Below are positions 55,780-64,000 of a DNA stretch of 64,000 bases, one piece after another (the first letter of the stretch is position 1; the number at the start of each line of letters is the position of its first letter). This DNA is from Cryptomeria japonica (Eukaryota; Streptophyta; Pinopsida; Cupressales; Cupressaceae), in assembly GCF_030272615.1 (NCBI RefSeq), contig NC_081414.1, positions 908,367,009 through 908,431,008 of the forward strand, read 5' to 3'. A program made the translations under genes and the position numbers. Below the pieces are notes generated by a model. It was not told the DNA's origin, made no database searches, and worked only from the letters and a program-made list of their open reading frames with translations.

Positions 55780-56700
55780 CCTGAGTAGGACCAAGCTATG
55801 GAGAAAGAGTATAGTTCCTTGATGAGGAACAACACATGGGAGTTAGTCCCTCTCCCTAAGGGGAGAAAAATGGTTCGATGTAAGTGGGTCTATCAGACCA
55901 AGTTTGTAGTGGACGGTAGTGTGGATAAGTATAAGGCTCAACTTGTTGGGAAAGGTTTCTCTTAGGTTCCAGGTGTTGACTACACTGAGACCTTTGTGCC
56001 CATAGCCAAGATGAACTCCATTCACTTGACACTTGCTATTGTTGTAGCTCATGGTTGGGCTATACATTAGATGGATGTGAAGAGTTATTTTCTTCATGAG
56101 GATGTTGATGAGGAGATATATATGGAGTAGCCATAGGGTTTCATCTAGGATTCTTCATTGGTTTACAGACTAAGGAAATCTCTCTATGGCCTTAAGCAGG
56201 CCCCTAGGGCTTGGTACGCCAAAATGGATTCCTTCCTTCTCTCATCAAGGTTCACCAGGTGTCATTCCAATTTGAATGTCTAAATTTTGCGATAGAATGA
56301 TTCACACTTGATACTTGTGCTCTATGTTGATGATTTGATCATTATAGGGAGCACCACATCCATCATTAGCAGTGTCAAATTTGCTTTGCATGACATATTT
56401 GCTATGACTGACTTGGGTCGTTTGCACTACTTTCTCAGGATAGAGATTTCACAATCATCTTCAGGGATTACTCTTTCACAGCCCAAGTATGCTCTTGATC
56501 TTCTTGCACGCTTTCATATAGTTGATTGTAAGCCTACATTGACTCCCTTTCTTTTAGGAGTCAAGCTTGAGGCTAGGTTCTCTTCTCCACCAATTGATGC
56601 CACATTGTATCGTCAGCTTCTGGGTAGTCTCATCTACTTGACTCACACATGCCCTAATATTTCATTTGCGGTTGGCATGGTTTATCGCTTCATGTAGGAA
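55780..56700 (+). pseudogene. pol: E3 reverse transcriptase
   Basis: Copia RT: NTWELVPLPKGRK (about 55831), CKWVYQTKF (about 55881), YKAQLVGKGFS, stop, VPGVDYTETF (55930-55990), [13 protein letters not shown] (about 56181) and the catalytic LYVDDLIIIGS (about 56317). Stops at about 55963, 56068, 56128, 56134, 56146, 56281 and 56695 are TAG or TAA mostly where the family has Q (for example FSQVPG, MEQPQGF). Confidence 0.9.
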
Positions 56701-57220
56701 CCATATGAGCTTCATTGGAAAGCTGCCAAACACATTCTACACTACATCTAGGGTACACATCATTATGGGGTTCATTATGTAGAAGGCACAAGACTTCACT
56801 TGGTTGGATACATAGACTCTAATTGGGCTGGCGATCTTGATGATCGTAAGTCTACTTTTGGTTATAGCTTCCACCTTGGTTTAGGTCCCATTTGTTGGCA
56901 GAGCAAGAAGCAACATGCTATTGCTCTCTCTTTGACTGAGACTATTTGGCTTTAGCATATTTTGATAGAGTTTGGGTTCTCCACTCCACGTCCGACAATT
57001 CTTTGTGGAAATCAGAGTTCTATTGCAATCTCGAAGAACCCGGTTCAACATTAGCGGATCAAACACATTGAGATTCATATGCACTACATCTGATAGTTGA
57101 TTTAGGAGAAGGTCATTGATTTGCAGTATTGTCCTACAGCAGAGAAAGTTGCAAACATATTCACCAAACCCTTCACTGAGAGTAAGTTCCAATAGTTGCG
57201 AGCTCTCTTGAGGGTGCAAG
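56701..57220 (+). pseudogene. E3 RNase H
   Basis: C-terminal RNase H: LVGYIDSNWAGDLDDRKSTFGYSFHL (56800-56880; first acid D in YIDSNWA), the helix with SLTETIWL (about 56932; the usual E of TEAEY is E here) and IEIHMHYI (about 57070). TAG near 56953 and 57052, and other stops, interrupt it. It ends near LLRVQDISLGG (57208-57235), the typical copia C-terminus. Confidence 0.8.
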
Positions 57221-57515
57221 ATATCTCATTAGGGGGGTTAGTTGACTTATCCTTCCTCTCTTATGGGGAGGACTTTTTCCTCTTTGAGGTTTTATCCTTT
57301 TGCTTTGAGAGTCTTTTGTGTATTAATCTCTCTTTTGGGGGGGAGGTTTTTCCCCTTGGGTTTTCTCCCTTTCTCTGTTTTGTGAGAGATTGCATTGCAT
57401 AGGTTTGCTTGCATTTTCATACTGTACATGGGTACCTATCATGTCCTAGTATCCGAGACCCATCTTGCATTGTTGACTTGAGTCTTCATTCCCCTAAGTT
57501 GCACTTAAGGGGGGG
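57221..57515 (+). other. E3 3' untranslated region and purine tract
   Basis: No coding. It contains a G-run near 57230 and the polypurine tract AAGGGGGGG (57507-57514) directly before the 3' LTR. Confidence 0.75.
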
Positions 57516-58010
57516 TGTTGGTGTATTTATTTATTCTTATAGGATATAATTACACTTTGCTTAAATTAACTTAGGATGATTCATCTCATCGTAGTTTGGA
57601 TATGAGACACTTAGGGAAGTGTGCACATAGGGATAATGCTTGTAGGAGAAATTCCAACTTTTGTGGTCTTATCTTGTTGTTACATTCCACATTCGGTGGG
57701 TCATCCACCTCTTGTGGAATATTATATTATTTCTCCTACCTACCCCTACTTTTTCTTACCTACCCTTGTTTCTCATTGAGCGACATGTCATGATTGTGTG
57801 CTCACATATTCTTTTGGCCTTGCCTATATATGCAGGCCTATATTCATTATATTGGTGTTGTCACTGAGGATTGCACCCGTGATGCTAAGTTCGAAAACAA
57901 GCAATCCTATGAAATATGGAAACACCTTCCAGCCTGTGGGTTTCTCAAAGTGAAGGTGAATCTTTGGACATCAAGTCGGCTTCCTATTTGGTGAATCTCT
58001 TGTAAATACT
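57516..58010 (+). repeat. E3 3' LTR (right end approximate)
   Basis: Starts TGTTGGTGTATT after the purine tract. It contains a TATA-like ctatatatgcagg near 57824. The right end cannot be fixed because no matching 5' LTR was found in the window; 58010 is an estimate from the position of the promoter. Confidence 0.6.
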
Positions 58011-59274
58011 ATTGATAAGAAAAGGGATAGAAAGAGATAGAAAGCTTTGCATGTAATGAAAATCTATCTAATGAAGGTGATGCACCAAATATCTTATCTG
58101 AGATTTGCAACTTGCTTAACTCACAAAACCTTCAACAAATAACCTTGATTGCTTCACAACTCAACTGAACATGTAGATGCATAAATATTTCCTAGAAAGC
58201 GATGAATTTAATGCGTGCATGAAGGAAAACAACAAGTTTCACAACTTTAAGAAATTAAAATCAACTAACACAAACTAGAACCTGCAACTAACACGTATCT
58301 CCTTGCACCATAAATTGACTGAATGAGACAAATTAGAGGATAAAAATCACAGGAAATCATCAAATCATTCATTCACTAGATAATACAAGAAGTACCAAGA
58401 AGGAAATCTACTACTATATTACTGAAAAATAAAGGAGTGTTGCTGTTACAAAACTCAAATACTACTGAGCTACAATGCTTTTTTGTAAAAATGTGTATGT
58501 AAATAAGAAAGAACCAGACGTAAAAAAGGAGAGAAGGAATATATAGAAATCATGATGAATCCCCTTCAAAAACCCTAAAAACACTGCATGAGAAAAGCCT
58601 TGGGTGAAATTGCCCCAAAAATGGCATAAAAACTCATGCATAATCTATAAAATAATAATCTTTACTACTCAAAAGGATTGCCACTGATCCTCCTGTAAGA
58701 AAATTTTCATATCTAAATGCGAAAAATAGTTATCCCCATGTGAAAGTTGCATGATGAACTGAACAGTGACTATATTTAAAAGAAATCCCACTAAGAAAAT
58801 CTTATGCATCCCTTGGCAACTGCTCTCCATGTTAAAGACCTCTATTAAAAATGGTTGTGGAAATGATCTCCCTATTTCGTGAGCTTTCCAACAATATGTA
58901 ACACTAGCATATTCAGATAATCAACTGTATTGATCTTTCGTGTAGAAATCATCCCCTTACTTGGCGGGCTTTTCACTTTTCGAACAACCAGTTCTGAATT
59001 CACCATGCAATTTAATATTATTGCCAGCCATTGGATTGCCTGCATGAACCATGGCCGCTTGCATTTAACTTTTTTTGTTTACTTCTTAGCGGGCCCCACC
59101 GTTTGTCACCAACTCACTATGATTACCCATCGATCATTTTTATCTTGCGGTATAGCGACAACCATTGATCTATCAGGAACCTGCTTGCCTTTTAGTATTC
59201 TTGTTTGCTTTTATCTTCCTAGGCCCATGGGAATGAACGATGCTAATGAACTTTGAACTATTGAACCATTGAAC
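58011..59274. other. No recognised feature
   Basis: AT-rich sequence without a convincing ORF or RNA gene. Near 59085-59165 there are gcgggccccaccg and gcggtatagcgacaac strings that, on the minus strand, vaguely resemble the E2 or E0 U3. Just before E6 (59250-59274) there is a short GAAC repeat cluster like the E1 hairpin words. Neither is sufficient for an assignment. Confidence 0.4.
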
Positions 59275-60082
59275 TGTTGGCAAATGCACACTCCAATGAG
59301 ATATTGTAGGTGGTTGAAGGTATTGTCATTGATGGAAACCTTAAAATCATGTGATACCAGCAGGTAGACATCGACACTGGCACCGACAGACTCTACACCG
59401 ACATACAGAACACCGGCACCGAAAAGGAAGATTACCGACACCCTGGCCGATAGCAATTTTGTATAAATATATTTTGTAATTAATTGTAAAATCTTTTGTA
59501 AGCTGACATGGCAGATTGCAATATGACTCATATATGTATGAGATCATTGTAGATCATTAAAGATATGATATGATGTGAAATATGAATAGAAGGTAGTAGA
59601 CCTAATATGTGAATTAGTGGTTAAGGGTTTATGTATGTAGCAGAGCTTAAACCGGTACTGAATTTGGCATAGTAGATGCTAATCTGAAGCAGTACAAGAC
59701 ATTGGATTTGTATAATCCATTTTTGTAAGTCAATGTGACTTCTTTTGTAATTGAGCAATGAGCTCTAGGCACTTGGCCTTCCTGCATGTGCAGACCCCTA
59801 TTGTAGCAGTAATATTCTCTTATTGGCCAGTAAGTGAATATTATGGGTCACAAATCCCACCGAGGTTTTTCCCACACCGGGTTTCCTCGTTAAAATATTG
59901 TGTTGTGGTGTGTTTTTCATGTTGTGGTTGTTATTCTTATTTGCTGCATTATTTATGGTTTACCGATACACAGTTTTAATATGTTTTTCATGTTATTAGT
60001 TAAGAAAATATTATAACTAGTCAGATACTAATTCACCCCCCCCCCCCCCCCCCCCATCTCAGTATCTTTAGGAATCCTAACA
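59275..60082 (+). repeat. E6 5' LTR (copia type, 808 bp)
   Basis: Starts TGTTGGCAAATG, ends ctaaca, and is followed by an intact primer site. It shares with the E7 LTR the block gagctctaggcacttggcc (59760 and 62275 regions), a ccggtactgaat box and the end design (aattcacc, C-run, taaca). A run of 20 C lies at 60036-60055. Confidence 0.75.
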
Positions 60083-60084
60083 AT

Positions 60085-60096
60085 TGGTATCAGAGC
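60085..60096 (+). other. E6 primer-binding site (tRNA-iMet)
   Basis: Exact TGGTATCAGAGC two nucleotides after the LTR end. Confidence 0.9.
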
Positions 60097-60153
60097 TTGG
60101 TCCTCTATTTTTAGAAGCCTAACAGGTTGAGGAAGATCTTGTCACTGGTAGAG

Positions 60154-61266
60154 ATGGAAAATTTGAGAAAGCAATTGGAAACAGCTCTTTCAGACTATGA
60201 TGCAGAAAAAGTAAAGAATATCAAACTCGCGGATGATCTGAAGGTTGCTCAGGATATCATTTAAGCACTTTAAGAAAATTACACTATAGAAAGGAATAAA
60301 AGAAGAGAACTTTGTGAGAAGATGCAGAAAGAGGAAGATGAAAAGGAAACTCTTAATGATCTGGTGAACCAATTGAGACAAGATAACTGTACAATGAAGA
60401 ATGAGATGCAAGATATGACTATGAGATTTTGTAAAGAAAATAAAGACATAAAGAAGAATGAAGATGACTTGACTAGAAGACTAAATGATGCCATAAATGA
60501 AAACACAAGACTCAGTCATGAAAATGATATGTTGAAGACAAATTTGATGTACACACAAAATGACAAAACTGAACTCATGAGATAGAAAGGAATCTTGGAG
60601 AATGAATTGACTGCTGCAAATCAACACAAAGAGAAATTCAAGAAACGTTCAGAAGAACTTATTGACATACTGAAGAATCAGAAACCTAATGGTGATACAA
60701 ATAGCCTTGGCTTTGAAACTGGTGAAAGCTCTGGTACTGCAGACAATCATGATCATAATAAACTGGTAAGGCAACCTAATGCATATAAATTCAATGGGAA
60801 ATGCTTTAACTGTAACAAGTATGGTCATAGAGAAAATTAGTGTAGATCTAGAAATTATCAGAACACTAATACATCCACCGGTCAATGTTCTAAATGCAAC
60901 AAAGTTGGTCATAACTCAGAAAATTGTAGAATGAATGTAAGATGTTATGTTTGTGGAAGATTTGGACATCTATCTAATCAATGTAGGACACATACCGGCA
61001 TAGGATATGGGAAAGCTATTCATAAAAACAATATGACTTGTTATGCTTGTAACAAAATTGGACATATTGCAAAATTTTATAGAAGCAAGTCCCCACTGGC
61101 AAATAACAAAGGTCCTAGTTTGAAAGGTAAAGAAAAGGTTGAAGGGGTAAAGCAAGAATTCTCAAAACAATGGATCAGAAAGTCAGATCAAAATGTTGAT
61201 GGGAATACCCCTCCACCGGTAGAACAGAGTATCACTCCATTAGTAGGAGACTCTTCATCTAACTGA
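60154..61266 (+). pseudogene. E6 gag-like coiled coil with four zinc knuckles
   Basis: One phase-constant frame of 371 codons, start ATG 60154 (MENLRKQLETAL). The first 180 residues are a long heptad-rich coiled coil. Four CCHC-type knuckles follow: CFNCNKYGHREN, stop, C (60802-60843), CSKCNKVGHNSENC (60886-60927), CYVCGRFGHLSNQC (60943-60984) and CYACNKIGHIAKFY (from 61039, last cysteine lost). The usual UBN2 gag core is absent. Internal stops (two TAA near 60262 and 60271, TAG 60583, TAG 60838) fit CAA or CAG changes. It would bind RNA. No protease or pol follows, so E6 is non-autonomous or truncated by E7. Confidence 0.8.
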
Positions 61267-61564
61267 AGGAAAATCCTTTGGGGGTTTAGCAACAAAATGA
61301 AAAACACGCTATTATTCCTTCTGTTGATGGTGACAAGTTAAATTACTTCTATACCAACAGATTAGTTAAGTTGTGACTTAACCGGCAAAGCATTAAATGT
61401 GGTAGTTGCAGAAAATAACATTATAAAGCAAGTGTTTTGGCTCCTTTTTCATTCACCGAGAATTCAAATCTTCGAGAGTGCGAAAATTCTTGAGTGAAGG
61501 CATCCTTAGCAAAGAAGTGAAGCAATTCATCCAAGCATTCATCCTTCAGGCAGATTGAAGTATT
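61267..61564 (+). other. Unassigned sequence between E6 and E7
   Basis: About 300 bp with no ORF. It may be the 3' untranslated end of E6 or the flank into which E7 inserted. A short G-run (tttgggggttt, 61279) is the only purine-tract-like feature. Confidence 0.4.
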
Positions 61565-62614
61565 TGTTGGTATTTTGGCATGGTTTTTTCATTGATGTTA
61601 ACACCTACTAAAACTCTAGCACTTTGGAGAATCAACAACATTCACCAGCAAGCAAGTGACTCATGCAAAGTCACCGATATCTGGTACACCGGCAAGATAT
61701 AATGATCACCGACACTTGGAATGATATGGAAAACACTTGGTTATGTCGAAGACATTGTGTGGACACTTTGTTTTGGATTTTTTTTTATTGGTACATTAGC
61801 ATTCGCATATTTGTTGTTACCGGCAAATAGGTCTAGGGTTCCACCGATAGGTTTATCTTTTCCAGATCAGCATGGCACGCTATTGAAATGATTAATTATT
61901 GTTGTAAATGCATTAAGCTGATATGTTCAATCGGTTATTGCATTGGATATTGTTTTGTTTGTAAAATGTTTTATTGTAATATCTTGTAGAGCCGACCTAC
62001 TAAAATTGGTCTTATGTTATGGTTTAAATGTAAGATCTTATTTGTAAGATCCGATGTGAAATGCGAAAAAGGATTGTGTGAAGGTATATGTGAGAATAAG
62101 CAGAGCTATACATGCAGTCATCATTTGAAGATTGAAGAAGGGTTTTTGTGAAGACAATCAGAACTACACTGGTACTGAATCCAGCATATGAAGATGCTAT
62201 TTTATGCAATACATTCTTATTGGATTTAACCATCCAACTGTAGTCAGTGTGACTCCCATTTTGTGATTGAGCAGTGAGCTCTAGGCACTTGGCCTTTCTG
62301 CACATGCAGACCCCATTTATGTACACTTACTATCTGTAGTAGTATCATTTGATTATGGATAAGATTTTCCACCGTGGTTTTTCCCCTTATAGGGTTTCCA
62401 TGTACAAATATTGGTGTTATGTGTTGTGGATGACATTGTCTTTATGTTTCATGCACTAATCCTTACTAATTTAACAATTAACTGTTAAAACTATCTACCG
62501 GCATGTTAAACTGGTTTACCGGTATCAAGCATTAAGTTGGTTAAGTTTTTTTGGTTCGAATTTATTTGACAACTGATTCACCCCCCCCCTCTTAGTTGTC
62601 TCTGGGACCTAACA
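61565..62614 (+). repeat. E7 5' LTR (1,050 bp)
   Basis: Starts TGTTGGTATT, ends cctaaca, with the primer site 2 nt after it. It contains several ccggca/ccggta boxes, the block shared with E6 near 62270-62313, and a C-run at 62581-62589. Confidence 0.8.
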
Positions 62615-62616
62615 AT

Positions 62617-62628
62617 TGGTATCAGAGC
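62617..62628 (+). other. E7 primer-binding site (tRNA-iMet)
   Basis: Exact TGGTATCAGAGC after the LTR end. Confidence 0.9.
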
Positions 62629-62670
62629 TTAGTCCTCTTTTACAAAAGTTTAACAGCTTGAGGAGATCTA

Positions 62671-63753
62671 ATGTCTACTAAATATTTTAGGAAGGACAGT
62701 CCTAAACTTGATGGAACCAACTATGGCATATGGAAGATCTGAATGGAGAGACATCTAAATTTCATTGGAAAAGACATCTAGGATGTTACAAAGAATGGTT
62801 ATACTGCTCCTACTCAGAGTCATCCCACTCCACCCAACTTGACTAAAAATGTGGAAAATGATTGCAAAGCAAGAGAAGCACTTTTAAGCACATTATCAGA
62901 TCAACAAATCATGAGACTATCAAATAGGTCTACTGCTAAAGCTATTTGGGATCATTTGGAAACACTGAATGAAGGAGATTCCACAGTCAAAATTGCAAAA
63001 CTTGAAAGCTTCCGGGTCAGGTATGAACATCTGAAAATGGAAGAAGATGAAAGGATTTCTGCTTTTATGGAAAGAGTAAATGAGATTGTTTTGGGTATTA
63101 AATGTTGTGGAGGAACCTTAAGTGAAGATGAAATTGTTTCAAAAGTTTTAAGAGGATTGCCACCGGCATATAAAATGAAAGTCACTGCTATAAATGAGTT
63201 AAGAACAATGCCTAATATATCAGTTACTAGGGATACATTAATTGGAAAACTTTCAGCTTTTGAAATTGAAGAATTTGGTCCTGTTGCTACTATAAAGACA
63301 AAATTGGCCTTTAAAGCATCAACATCATCTGCTCAATCATTTGACATATCTGATTGGAAAGCCTTTTATGCAAGAGAACTTGAAGAAAGCAGGAAAGAAA
63401 ATGAAGAACTTGAAGAACTTGAAGCACTATTTGCAAGGAAAATTCCTAAAGGTCCAGTTGGAAGTAAGTATGAAGGAAAAGCACCCTTTAAATTTTTTAA
63501 CTGCAATAAGATTGGTCATATGGCATCGAGATGCTCTGATAGACATGCTAGACTAAGAGAAGAAGATAGAAGAACATACAAGCCTAACCCTGAATATCAG
63601 AGATACAAATTTAAGAAGAATAAAGACAAATCTTGTTACATTGTTGATGAAGGTGTGATTGATGATTCTGATGAGGATCCAGCAGACAATGGATGGGTTT
63701 TTGTTGCTATAACAGAAGATCAACTGGCACCTACTGCTCAACCGGTAGTATAG
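62671..63753 (+). pseudogene. gag: E7 gag
   Basis: Copia gag, start ATG 62671 (MSTKYFRKDSPKLDGTNYGIW). The UBN2 core includes STAKAIWDHLETL (62929) and ESFRVRYEHLKMEEDE (about 63004). A CCHC knuckle FNCNKIGHMASRC is at about 63498-63536; its first cysteine is F, because the frame reads FKFFNCNKIGH. TGA near 62740 sits where the family has arginine (WKxRME, so CGA to TGA). TAG near 62779 and TAG 63751 also interrupt. No frameshifts. The frame passes directly into protease. Confidence 0.88.
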
Positions 63754-64000
63754 GCCATTGCAGCTAAAGTTGAAGTAAAGGATGAGTGGATCATTGATTC
63801 AGGATGCTCACATCATATGACAGGAGACAAAGGTAAATTCTTGAACTTTCAAGAATACAGTGAAGGCTTAGTGAGATTTCGAGATGACAAAGCTTGTTTA
63901 ATCAAAGGTAAGGGTACAATATCTCTTGATGGTAAGCATAACACTGACAATGTTTACTATGTTGAAGGATTAAATCATAATCTTTTGAGTGTTGGTCAAT
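63754..64000 (+). pseudogene. pro: E7 protease, cut by window end
   Basis: Open to the last base. DEWIIDSGCSHHMTGD (about 63781) is the copia protease active site with an intact DSG. GKGTISLDGKHNTDNVYYVEGLNHNLLSVGQ is typical of the end of the domain leading into integrase. It is classed with the broken polyprotein because of the upstream stops; this part itself shows no defect. Confidence 0.85.

Larger units (their letters stand above)
53285..57515 (+). mobile_element. E3: Ty1/copia element, main body
   Basis: The body of the copia element interrupted by E1. The order gag, protease, integrase, RT, RNase H is the copia order. It ends with a purine tract TTAAGGGGGGG before the LTR start at 57516. 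Its 5' leader and first gag codons are at about 15570-17244. Most stops fall where the copia family has glutamine. Confidence 0.88.
61565..64000 (+). mobile_element. E7: Ty1/copia element, 5' part
   Basis: The left end of a copia element running off the window: LTR, primer site, gag and start of protease. Its gag is nearly intact, so it is probably younger than E3 and E4. Its right end and target duplication lie outside. Confidence 0.85.

Noticed and set aside
57596..57994. Short plus-strand ORFs in the E3 3' LTR
   Set aside because: Short, overlapping in different frames, and across a TATA-like promoter region; not coding.

Overview
This window contains no recognisable host gene. It is a repeat-only stretch of a plant nuclear genome, almost certainly a large, retrotransposon-rich seed-plant genome. 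A gymnosperm is plausible, but the sequence does not prove it. Reasons: plant Ty3/gypsy Tat-like and Ty1/copia polyproteins, primer-binding sites resembling tRNA-Arg (gypsy) and tRNA-iMet (copia), 5-bp target duplications, and stop codons of the kind left by decay of methylated cytosines. I label the elements E0 to E7.

Layout: 1-249 is AT-rich filler. 250-12727 is the 3' part of a degraded gypsy element (E0): reverse transcriptase, RNase H and integrase remains, then a 3' LTR of about 6.55 kb. That LTR is split by a 2.9-kb antisense non-autonomous copia-like element (E5, 6371-9231). 12733-14361 is a copia LTR end with a gag remnant (E4). About 15570-17244 is the long leader and first gag codons of copia element E3, which resumes at 53285 and runs to its 3' LTR at 57516. 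E3 is split by gypsy element E1 (17245-53279, target duplication aactc). E1 in turn carries gypsy element E2 (29698-50013, target duplication caact/cagct) inside its 3' LTR. 58011-59274 has nothing recognisable. 59275-61564 is a copia-type LTR with a gag-like coiled-coil and zinc-knuckle ORF (E6). 61565-64000 is the start of another copia element (E7), cut by the window end.

E1 and E2 are complete in structure and unusual in two ways. First, their LTRs are very long (4.85 and about 6.6 kb), and each LTR holds a coding region of up to about 1,200 codons (ORF1) downstream of a TATA-like box. The ORF1 proteins of E0, E1 and E2 share motifs, so this is a conserved LTR-encoded family of unknown function. 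Second, a complete-looking extra RNase H lies between protease and reverse transcriptase, while the usual RNase H after reverse transcriptase has lost most of its catalytic acids.

How the parts would work together (inference): the 5' LTR promoter makes an RNA whose leader carries ORF1, followed by one gag-pol reading frame (protease, extra RNase H, reverse transcriptase, dead RNase H, integrase). All copies here are broken. Several ORF1 defects are shared by both LTRs of the same element and therefore predate its insertion, suggesting that ORF1 was dispensable or supplied by another copy.
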